Origin: Pseudomonadota bacterium
GTDB lineage: Bacteria > Pseudomonadota > Alphaproteobacteria > Micavibrionales > Micavibrionaceae
Reading direction: 5' to 3'
DNA length: 6,015 bases
Assembly: GCA_016198545.1 (NCBI GenBank)
Contig: JACQIJ010000013.1
Location: 1 to 6,015 of the forward strand
The position numbers and the translations under genes were made by a program. Shown here piece after piece: positions 1-6,015 of the stretch. The notes below the pieces were generated by a model. It worked only from the letters and a program-made list of their open reading frames with translations. It was not told the origin of the DNA and made no database searches. Each line of letters opens with the position of its first letter. Position 1 is the stretch's first letter.

Positions 1-3000
1 GTCCATGCTGATGCGGATGATGTCGCCCGCCGCGCCCATGACCGGCATGATGGCGATGTTCCACGCAAGATCCTTCGGTAGGCCGTTTTCCATTCCCGCA
101 TGCAGGCGCTGGTTCATCGATGCGCGGCGCTCGTCCGCCATGACCTTGTCGAGGCAGGACCGCAGCGTATCGACGCGCGCGTGGAAATCCGCCGTATCGC
201 GCTTGATATCCAGAGGCCTGTTCAGACGCGTCAGGAACCACAGCGTCTCGCGCCATGCCGTATCGGCGACATCCTGCATGGCGCGTAATTGCACCGCCGC
301 CGGAACCCTGCCGTCCAGATCCTCGATCGCAAACCAAAGGGCGCGCAGGTCGAACGCGTCGCGCACGATCAGGAACGCCTTCACCACTTCGGCGCACGAT
401 GCGCCTGTGCGATCCATGGTTTCCTTAACGAAGGTCGGCCCCATGCGGTTGACTATGCCGCAGGCCAGCGTCGTCGCGACGATTTCCCGGCGCAGGCGGT
501 GGTTGCGCATTTCCGCCGTGTATTTTTCACGCAAAGGGGCAGGGAAGTAATTGAACAGCCAGTGCGGTTCCAGGTCTTTTTGTTCCGGCAGGTTGCTTGC
601 CAGCAAGTCCTTCGTGAACAGTATTTTCGCATGCGCCTGCAAAACCGCCAGTTCGGGCCGCGTCAGGCCCTTGCCCGCGCGGCGGCGCTCCTCGATTTCA
701 TCTTCGTCGGGAAGCCCTTCAAGCCTGCGGCTCAGGCCGTGACTCTTTTCGAGGTCGTTTATAAACCGCGTATGGCCGGACAGATTTTTGCCTGCGTGCA
801 TTTCCATCAAGCTCAAGGCCTGCGCCTGCTGGTAGTTGTTCGTCAGGACAACCTGCGCCACTTCTTCCGTCATGCTGGACAAAAGCTTGTTGCGTGCGGC
901 CGTCGTCATTTTACGCTTTGGATTTTCCATGACGACGGACATCAGGATCTTGATGTTTACTTCCACGTCCGATGAATTGACGCCGCCGGAATTGTCGACG
1001 AAATCGGCATTCAGCTTGCCGCCGCACAGGGCAAATTCCACGCGCGCCGCCTGCGTTATGGCCAGATTCGCGCCTTCGCCTATGATTTTGGCGCGCAGCT
1101 CGTTTGCGTCTATGCGCAAGGCGTCGTTCGTCTTATCGCCTGCGTCGGCGTGGGTTTCGTGCGACGCTTTCACATATGTTCCGATGCCGCCGAAATACAA
1201 AAGGTCGGCACGCGCGCGCAATATCGCCTGTATCAGGTCCGCAGGCGTCACTTTTTCCTTGCCGATATCGAAGCGCCGCATGATTTCCGGCGTCAGTTGC
1301 AGGCTCTTGTCCGCGCGCGAATAAATGCGTCCGCCCTTGGACAGCTTTTTCGTATCGTATTCATCCCATCCCTTGACGGCATCGAACAGGCGTTTGCGTT
1401 CCTTAAAGCTTGCCGCCATATCCGGGTCGGGGTCGCAGAAAATGTGGATGTGGTTGAACGCGCCGACAAGCCTTGTTTTTTCGGACAGAAGCATGCCGTT
1501 TCCAAAAACGTCGCCGCCCATGTCGCCTACGCCGATGACGTCGAAGGGTTGCTTCTGCGTGTCATGATTCAGTTCGCGGAAGTGACGCTTGACGGATTCC
1601 CATGCGCCGCGGGCCGTGATGCCCATTTTCTTGTGGTCGTACCCCGCCGATCCGCCCGATGCGAACGCATCGCCCAGCCAGAAGCCGTATTCGGCCGACA
1701 GACTGTTCGCGATATCGGAAAATGACGCCGTTCCCTTGTCCGCCGCCACGACCAGATAAGGGTCATCGCCATCCAGCCGGATGACCTGGCGCGGCGGGAT
1801 GACCTTCTTTCCCTTCCGGTTGTCGGTCAGGTCCAGCAACCCGCGCACCAGTATCTTGTAGCATTCTATGCCTTCGGCCAGATAGGCCTTGCGGTCGCCG
1901 CCCGCGGGCGGTTTCTTGACGACGAAGCCGCCTTTCGCCCCCATCGGCACGATCAGGGAGTTTTTCACCTGCTGCGCTTTCATCAGGCCCAGGACTTCCG
2001 TTCTGAAATCCTCATGCCGGTCGGACCAACGTATGCCGCCGCGCGCGATCATGTCGCCGCGCAGATGAATGCCTTCCACGCGCGGGGAGTAGACAAAAAT
2101 CTCGCGAAAGGGACGCGGGCTGGGCAATTCATTGACGGCGCGGCTGTCCAGCTTGAGGGACAGATACGGCTTCAGCGCCCCGTCCGCGCCGGACTGGAAG
2201 AAATTGGTGCGCAGCGTGCTTTCGATCAGATTGATGATGGTGCGCAGAATTCTGTCTTCCTCAAGGGATACGACCTTATCAAGCGCGGTTTCGATTGCCG
2301 TTTTCAGTTTTTTCGCGTTCGCGCTTTTTTTCCTCGGATTATGGATGCATTTGAACAATTCTATCGCAAGTCCGCTGATTTCCGCCTGCGAATAAAGGGT
2401 GCGCTCTATGAAGCGGGTGCTGAAGGATGTCCCCGCCTGCCGCATATAGCGGACATAGGCGCGCAAGATCATGATATCGCGCCAGTCCATGTGCGCGCGC
2501 AGGACAAGGTGGTTCAGGCTGTCGTTTTCCATTTCGCCGCGCCAGATGCGGCCCAGGGCTTCCTCGAATTTTGGTTTGCTGTTCTCTATATCCGTCAGTG
2601 AGCCACGGTCTTTGGATTGCATCAGGAAATCCTGAATCCATATCGATTCATCGGCGTTTTTCGGTTTGACCTCGAATGGCAATTCGGAGAGAACCGTCAG
2701 CCCCATGTTTTCAAGTATGGGCAGGATATCGGACAGGTTGATAGGGGCGTTCCGGGCGTATACTTTAAGCCGCAACGCATCACCCCCGCATACTTTGCAA
2801 CGGTACAGGTCGAGCGTCAGGTTGCTGTTATCGCGCTTTTCCGCTTCCCCCAGCTTGCCTATATCGTAGACGCATTGCCTGGGTTCGTAATTTTCCTGGT
2901 ATCCGACCGGGAAGGCGTTGCCGTACTTTTCCACGATGTCCGGGATGCGGCTTTCATCGCCGCCGACATCAAGAAGGGCCAGCGCCAGTTTTTCGCTCCA

Positions 3001-4452
3001 TACCCTACCTGCTTCCTGCAGGCGCGCTTCTATTTTCTTCGTATCGTAGCGCGTTTTGGTCATCATTTCGTTCGTTTCAACGGTGAACATGACGCGCGCG
3101 GTATTCGAGTCATCGAGGTTCGTGTAGAAATCGCTGCACCGGCCGCCGATTTCGCTCTCGAGGATTTGTTGCATAATCATGCGCAGGCGCGTGTCGTACC
3201 GGTCGCGCGGCACGTAGACGAGGCAGGAAACATAGCGGCCGAATATGTCGCGGCGCGTATACAGCGCGATGCGCTGGCGCTCCTGAAGGTGCATGATGCT
3301 CGTGACCGTCTTCAGTATCTTGTCCATGCTCATCTGGAACAGTTCGTCGCGCGGGTATTTTTCGAGTATGTGCCGTGCGGCCTTGTAGTTGTGACCGCCG
3401 ATTCTGAATCCTGATTTGGCAAGCACTTCATCCGCCTTGCGGCGCAGAAGGGGGACGTCCTGAATGCTGCGTGAATAGGTTACGGACGTGAAGAGCCCGA
3501 TAAACAGGCATTCGCCGACCACACTCCCTTTCCTGTCATGTTTTTTGACCACGATGGCGTCCAGGGGAACCGACCGGTGCACCGTCGATCGCCTGGCCAG
3601 CTTCATGACTGTCAACGGCGGCAGTTCACGCCGCATGCGTTGCAAATCCTGCGGCAGACCATCCTTGCTGTCGGATATGAAAGCGCCGCCCGCATCTTCA
3701 TGCAGAAGGCCGAGACTGGACCCGTTCACGATATGGCTTTTGATATTGCCGTCGCTTTCCGTGAAACGATACTCCCGATAGCCAAGGAGTGTGAAATTGT
3801 CCTTGTACAGATACTCGAGGAAGCCGATATATTCATCGATGTCCCTGCGGTTGTAATTTTTAGGCGCAGTCGTAAGTATTTTTTCGCACTCGCGCAGTTT
3901 TTCCTTCATGTCCTGCCAGTCGCGCGTGGAAAACATTACGTCGTCCAGAACGCGGATCAGCGCTTGTTCCAGATCGGGGATTGCGCTTTCCGCCATCGCG
4001 CCCTGCAACTGGATATGAATGTGGGACTGGGCTTGCGTTTTCGCGCCCTGCGATCCGGTGATTGCGACCTGCTTCCTTCCTCCGCCCCTTTCAATGTGCA
4101 TGACGGGATGGATCAGAAGGTGGATCAGACGCCCCTGCCGCGCAATTTCCGCGGCAATCGAATCGACGAGGAAAGCCCGGTCGTCATTGACCATGTCGAT
4201 CAGCGTATAGCCGGCATCCGAATCGCCTTTCTTGATGCGCGTCGTGCGGATTTTGATGATCGGCCTGCCTGGTCTGCGCTGTGCGCTTAAGTCCCAGTGC
4301 AGCATGGCCAGGCTAGCCATGTGATGAGGCTCCATGAGATCTATATCTTCAGTCGAAATTTTTTCATAAAAATCATTCAGGAATTTTTTGACGGCGGCGG
4401 ACGATTTCGCAGGGATGGATTTCAGGGCCTGTGTGATATGACGGTGACTCAT
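1..4452 (-). CDS. gdhB: NAD-specific glutamate dehydrogenase, large GDH-180 class (3' end cut by window edge)
   Basis: This enzyme oxidatively deaminates L-glutamate to 2-oxoglutarate and ammonium with NAD+ in the cytoplasm, the catabolic direction. I translated the minus strand codon by codon from the ATG at 4452 to the edge: 1484 codons with no stop or frameshift. The family is usually near 1600 residues, so about 100-150 C-terminal residues are missing. The regulatory N-terminal half (ACT-like and helical modules in known GDH-180 structures) carries VNDDRAFLVDS at residues 88-98, FTLLGYREYRF around 220-230 and the family signature KYPRDELFQ at 365-373. The catalytic part (Bac_GDH, PF05088) shows GGIRWSDRHEDFRTEV at 805-820, VKNSLIVPMGAKGGF at 829-843 with the probable substrate lysine K840, GGSAGYDHKKMG at 933-944, the dinucleotide-binding stretch GVGDMGGDVFGNGM at 974-987, LYFGGIGTYVKA at 1085-1096 and NNYQQAQALSLME at 1205-1217. 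The start is supported by family-like sequence (FYEKISTEDI) within the first 40 residues, although no clear Shine-Dalgarno precedes it. Also called gdhZ or GDH2 elsewhere. Confidence 0.96.
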   Translation of the reverse strand, partial: MSHRHITQALKSIPAKSSAAVKKFLNDFYEKISTEDIDLMEPHHMASLAMLHWDLSAQRRPGRPIIKIRTTRIKKGDSDAGYTLIDMVNDDRAFLVDSIAAEIARQGRLIHLLIHPVMHIERGGGRKQVAITGSQGAKTQAQSHIHIQLQGAMAESAIPDLEQALIRVLDDVMFSTRDWQDMKEKLRECEKILTTAPKNYNRRDIDEYIGFLEYLYKDNFTLLGYREYRFTESDGNIKSHIVNGSSLGLLHEDAGGAFISDSKDGLPQDLQRMRRELPPLTVMKLARRSTVHRSVPLDAIVVKKHDRKGSVVGECLFIGLFTSVTYSRSIQDVPLLRRKADEVLAKSGFRIGGHNYKAARHILEKYPRDELFQMSMDKILKTVTSIMHLQERQRIALYTRRDIFGRYVSCLVYVPRDRYDTRLRMIMQQILESEIGGRCSDFYTNLDDSNTARVMFTVETNEMMTKTRYDTKKIEARLQEAGRVWSEKLALALLDVGGDESRIPDIVEKYGNAFPVGYQENYEPRQCVYDIGKLGEAEKRDNSNLTLDLYRCKVCGGDALRLKVYARNAPINLSDILPILENMGLTVLSELPFEVKPKNADESIWIQDFLMQSKDRGSLTDIENSKPKFEEALGRIWRGEMENDSLNHLVLRAHMDWRDIMILRAYVRYMRQAGTSFSTRFIERTLYSQAEISGLAIELFKCIHNPRKKSANAKKLKTAIETALDKVVSLEEDRILRTIINLIESTLRTNFFQSGADGALKPYLSLKLDSRAVNELPSPRPFREIFVYSPRVEGIHLRGDMIARGGIRWSDRHEDFRTEVLGLMKAQQVKNSLIVPMGAKGGFVVKKPPAGGDRKAYLAEGIECYKILVRGLLDLTDNRKGKKVIPPRQVIRLDGDDPYLVVAADKGTASFSDIANSLSAEYGFWLGDAFASGGSAGYDHKKMGITARGAWESVKRHFRELNHDTQKQPFDVIGVGDMGGDVFGNGMLLSEKTRLVGAFNHIHIFCDPDPDMAASFKERKRLFDAVKGWDEYDTKKLSKGGRIYSRADKSLQLTPEIMRRFDIGKEKVTPADLIQAILRARADLLYFGGIGTYVKASHETHADAGDKTNDALRIDANELRAKIIGEGANLAITQAARVEFALCGGKLNADFVDNSGGVNSSDVEVNIKILMSVVMENPKRKMTTAARNKLLSSMTEEVAQVVLTNNYQQAQALSLMEMHAGKNLSGHTRFINDLEKSHGLSRRLEGLPDEDEIEERRRAGKGLTRPELAVLQAHAKILFTKDLLASNLPEQKDLEPHWLFNYFPAPLREKYTAEMRNHRLRREIVATTLACGIVNRMGPTFVKETMDRTGASCAEVVKAFLIVRDAFDLRALWFAIEDLDGRVPAAVQLRAMQDVADTAWRETLWFLTRLNRPLDIKRDTADFHARVDTLRSCLDKVMADERRASMNQRLHAGMENGLPKDLAWNIAIMPVMGAAGDIIRISMD

Positions 4453-4548
4453 TTTACATACGCTGATTAATGTGCTGCCGGATTGCAGAAACACTGAAGC
4501 CCAAGCCTACGTCCAAACCGGTTTTGCGGCAAGCCCCGGGCGGGGTTT
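4453..4548. other. 96-nt intergenic gap upstream of gdhB
   Basis: This is the only non-coding gap of any size in the window, lying between the small membrane protein gene and gdhB. It would have to hold any dedicated gdhB promoter. On the minus strand there is a TTGGAC hexamer (4517-4512) that could serve as a -35 element, but the hexamer 17 nt downstream (TGTTTC) is a poor -10, so I do not call a promoter. A perfect 10-bp palindrome AAACCGGTTT lies at 4515-4524. A small inverted repeat CTGC/GCAG with a 6-nt loop lies at 4475-4488, about 23 nt before the gdhB start. No good Shine-Dalgarno is visible before the ATG. Confidence 0.5.
4531..4548. terminator. GC-rich hairpin just after the membrane protein gene; possible weak terminator
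   Basis: CCCC (4534-4537) and GGGG (4542-4545) can pair around a GGGC loop, extended outward by a G-T wobble and two A-T pairs. The hairpin begins immediately after the TGA stop of the 101-residue membrane protein. The T-run that would make it a classical intrinsic terminator (4546-4549) lies on the plus-strand side. In the direction of the real genes the hairpin is followed by CTTGCC, with no U-tract. It may therefore act only as a weak or Rho-assisted stop, as an mRNA 3'-end stabiliser, or have no role. Confidence 0.25.
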
Positions 4549-4854
4549 TCAATGCATGTCGGCGAAAAGCTTCAGCAGAACGGCGGGCAGAATGATATAT
4601 GTAATGATGGAACACGCAAGCGGGGCATGGCGGCGCAGAAACGCTATGGCGATAAGTTGCGCCGCTCCATACCCGGTCAATGAAAAGCCGAAAGCCACAA
4701 GGGCGTTGCCGGCGTCGTCGGATTCCCCTGCGAACAGAGGGGCGATTATCCGCGCGGCCAGCAGGCCCAGCCCGATACCGATGCACCAGACCGACGCGCG
4801 AATGATGCGCCGCTGTTTTTTCTGCAGTTTTTCTTCGCTGTCGCCGCTGAACAT
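4549..4854 (-). CDS. Small three-helix membrane protein of unknown function
   Basis: I do not recognise this 101-residue protein. It opens with a charged, lysine/arginine-rich cytoplasmic-looking segment (residues 5-19, KLQKKQRR core). Three hydrophobic stretches follow at about 20-41, 50-73 and 77-97. An acidic GESDD loop sits between helices 1 and 2, and an RRH loop between helices 2 and 3. By the positive-inside rule this gives N-in and C-out topology. Helix 2 carries Gly/Ala-rich spacing (GFSLTGYGAA), suggesting close helix packing. The start is well bounded: an in-frame TAA lies one codon before the ATG and the only other Met is residue 100. No Shine-Dalgarno is evident in the 8 nt separating it from the methyltransferase stop. 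Tight spacing suggests cotranscription with the methyltransferase. An overlapping plus-strand frame exists but is less protein-like. The function is open; no enzyme motif is visible. Confidence 0.75.
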   Translation of the reverse strand: MFSGDSEEKLQKKQRRIIRASVWCIGIGLGLLAARIIAPLFAGESDDAGNALVAFGFSLTGYGAAQLIAIAFLRRHAPLACSIITYIILPAVLLKLFADMH

Positions 4855-4862
4855 GGCTTAGA

Positions 4863-5486
4863 TTATGTCTTTAAATGGTAAATCTGCAACCGCCAGAACC
4901 AGTCCGGCGTCAGGATGGCATGGTCCGTTATCGTTAATCCCGCGGCGGCAATCATCTGGCGCAGGCGGCGCGGCGCAAACGCTTTTCGATACGACGGGTG
5001 GCGTAATCTCCACCAATCGCCTGCCATTCTCATGCGTATCGTATCGATAGAAAAATCGCATAAAAACACTGTTCCGCCGGGCCTGCAAAGTTTTTTGAGA
5101 ATCGCAAGGTGCTCATCCGCGTCGTCCAGATGGTGCAGGACATTCAGTGAAAGAACCGCGTCGAACGTATCCTGCGGGGGGGTGACGATAGCGGCGATAT
5201 CCGCCTCGATTATTTTTGTCTTGGGCGCATTCCGGCACGCTATGGCCAGCATGTCCGGCGAAACATCGATTCCGGTCAGTTTCATCCCCGGGCGCTTTTC
5301 ATGAACAATGCGCAGCATCGCGCCCGTTCCGCAGCCGATATCAAGGACCGAACCGTTTTCAATATCCGGAAATCTGGTTATGACCCAGCGGTGGACCATT
5401 CCATTAAATCCTGCCCATCGCGTTTCATAGCGCGCCGCCAGCGCGGCATAATCACTGATGACGGCGGCGAGAGGAATTGCCTTCAA
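4863..5486 (-). CDS. Class I SAM-dependent methyltransferase
   Basis: The predicted product is a 207-residue cytoplasmic enzyme that transfers a methyl group from S-adenosylmethionine; the acceptor cannot be told from sequence. An opening helix (SDYAALAARYETRW, residues 11-24) precedes motif I VLDIGCGTGAML at 47-58. Next come the acidic ribose-binding end of strand 2 (GIDVSPDML, D74), motif II around EAD at 94-96, FDAVLSLNVLHHL at 108-120, and LCRPGGTVFLCDFS at 133-146. This is a complete Rossmann-like fold of the Methyltransf_11/25 type, and the length is normal for a stand-alone enzyme. The frame stays open far upstream inside bdhA, but that part is an Arg/His-rich shadow. The most likely start is the TTG at 5486, whose last two bases join the next A to form the bdhA TGA stop (TTGA overlap). 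The first downstream ATG (residue 30) would delete part of the N-terminal helix, and a GTG at 5552 seems too far upstream. A small-molecule or lipid methyltransferase is as likely as any other role. Confidence 0.9.
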   Translation of the reverse strand: MKAIPLAAVISDYAALAARYETRWAGFNGMVHRWVITRFPDIENGSVLDIGCGTGAMLRIVHEKRPGMKLTGIDVSPDMLAIACRNAPKTKIIEADIAAIVTPPQDTFDAVLSLNVLHHLDDADEHLAILKKLCRPGGTVFLCDFSIDTIRMRMAGDWWRLRHPSYRKAFAPRRLRQMIAAAGLTITDHAILTPDWFWRLQIYHLKT

Positions 5487-6015
5487 CGCGCCGTCCAGCC
5501 GCCGTCGATGGGGATGGCCATGCCGGTTATGCTTTGTGCGCCGCCGCCGCACAGGAACAACGCCAGCTCCGCCACTTCGCCGATCTGCACGAATTTTCCT
5601 GTCGGCTGCGGGGTCAGCATGACTTTTTCGATAACTTCCTCCTCGGACATTTTGTGCGCTTTGGCCTGGTCTTTTATCTGGCCTTCCACCAGCGGGGTCA
5701 GGACATAGCCGGGGCAGATCGCATTCACCGTAATTCCTTTTCTCGCCGTCTCGAGCGCGACGGTCTTTGTCATGCCCACCAGACCGTGCTTGGCTGCAAT
5801 ATAGGCTGCCTTGTAGGGAGACGCCACGAGCCCGTGAATGGAGGCAATGTTGATAATGCGCCCCCAGCCTTTTTCGTGCATGCCGGGAAGGCAATGCCGG
5901 ATTGTATGAAAAGCCGATGACAGGTTGATGGCGATGATGGCGTCCCATTTTTCTTCGGGGAAATCCTGTATGGGGCTGACGAACTGGATGCCGGCGTTAT
6001 TGACCAGAATATCGA
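5483..6015 (-). CDS. bdhA: D-3-hydroxybutyrate dehydrogenase, SDR family (5' end cut by window edge)
   Basis: The enzyme interconverts D-3-hydroxybutyrate and acetoacetate with NAD+/NADH, in use of polyhydroxybutyrate or external hydroxybutyrate. 176 residues are visible; the family is about 260 long, so some 80 N-terminal residues, including the glycine-rich NAD loop, lie beyond the right edge. Numbering from the first visible residue, the sequence begins DILVNNAG (1-8), the SDR strand-4 motif. The catalytic tetrad is intact: N30 (INLSSAF), S58 (NIASIHG), Y71 and K75 (AAYIAAKHG), with the usual 13-residue Ser-Tyr spacing. ICPGYVLTPLVEGQI, then the lid segment DQAKAHKMSEEEVI and the C-terminus PIDGGWTAR, are characteristic of bacterial 3-hydroxybutyrate dehydrogenases and separate it from acetoacetyl-CoA reductase (PhaB). 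Its TGA stop overlaps the probable TTG start of the methyltransferase. The specific call comes from remembered family motifs, not a search; SDR membership is certain. Confidence 0.93.
   Translation of the reverse strand, partial: DILVNNAGIQFVSPIQDFPEEKWDAIIAINLSSAFHTIRHCLPGMHEKGWGRIINIASIHGLVASPYKAAYIAAKHGLVGMTKTVALETARKGITVNAICPGYVLTPLVEGQIKDQAKAHKMSEEEVIEKVMLTPQPTGKFVQIGEVAELALFLCGGGAQSITGMAIPIDGGWTAR

Noticed and set aside
5..2601. Further plus-strand frames at 5-550, 289-975, 836-1324, 1150-1725 and 2014-2601
   Set aside because: All are opposite gdhB with shadow-like composition; no family motif and no credible ribosome binding site.
2617..4290. Long plus-strand reading frames (265 codons at 2617-3414 and 250 codons at 3538-4290)
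   Set aside because: They lie exactly antisense to gdhB, whose motifs are unmistakable. The translations are Arg/Phe/His/Val-rich with no recognisable domain, as expected when the complement of a GC-biased gene is read.
4454..4786. 110-codon minus-strand frame overlapping the membrane protein gene
   Set aside because: It is in a different frame from the hydrophobic protein, runs across the intergenic gap, and has shadow-like Arg/Pro/Ser composition.
4472..4861. 129-codon plus-strand frame opposite the small membrane protein
   Set aside because: It conflicts with a minus-strand gene that fits the operon spacing and has coherent membrane helices; its own translation shows no domain or hydrophobic pattern.
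5487..5948. Upstream extension of the methyltransferase frame to give a 361-residue protein
   Set aside because: The added part overlaps bdhA throughout and is Arg/His-rich with no domain; the methyltransferase fold is complete from about 5486 onward.
1..6015. Possible mobile element, CRISPR array, tRNA or phage remnant
   Set aside because: Reading both strands I saw no transposase motifs, regularly spaced repeats, cloverleaf-like segments or terminal inverted repeats; nearly all bases are accounted for by four genes.

Overview
The window looks like ordinary alphaproteobacterial chromosome, moderately GC-rich. Everything I can support as coding lies on the minus strand. The organism call rests on the class of the large glutamate dehydrogenase and on the PHB/ketone-body type 3-hydroxybutyrate dehydrogenase. 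Both are typical of alphaproteobacteria but not exclusive to them, and I cannot name a genus.

Layout in transcription order, from the right edge to the left. (1) Positions 6015-5483 hold the C-terminal two thirds of a short-chain dehydrogenase that I recognise as D-3-hydroxybutyrate dehydrogenase (bdhA); its N-terminus lies beyond the right edge. (2) Positions 5486-4863 hold a class I SAM-dependent methyltransferase whose probable TTG start overlaps the bdhA stop codon. (3) Positions 4854-4549 hold a 101-residue protein with three predicted membrane helices and no recognised family, 8 nt behind the methyltransferase. (4) Positions 4548-4453 are a 96-nt gap with a small GC-rich hairpin. (5) Positions 4452-1 hold the first 1484 codons of a giant NAD-specific glutamate dehydrogenase of the GDH-180 class, open without a stop all the way to the left edge and missing roughly its last 100-150 residues.

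The first three genes are packed tightly enough to be one transcription unit, and gdhB may be read through from it or have its own promoter in the 96-nt gap. BDH turns 3-hydroxybutyrate (from PHB breakdown or uptake) into acetoacetate with NAD+. GDH-180 turns glutamate into 2-oxoglutarate and ammonium with NAD+. Both therefore feed carbon to the TCA cycle and make NADH, so a shared catabolic theme is possible, though it is inferred from adjacency only. The many long plus-strand reading frames opposite gdhB are shadows of its codon pattern.

I found no RNA gene, mobile element, CRISPR array, phage remnant or exotic system. The points worth a second look are modest: an overlapping non-ATG start, weak ribosome binding sites throughout, an unassigned small membrane protein, and a CxxC motif inside gdhB.
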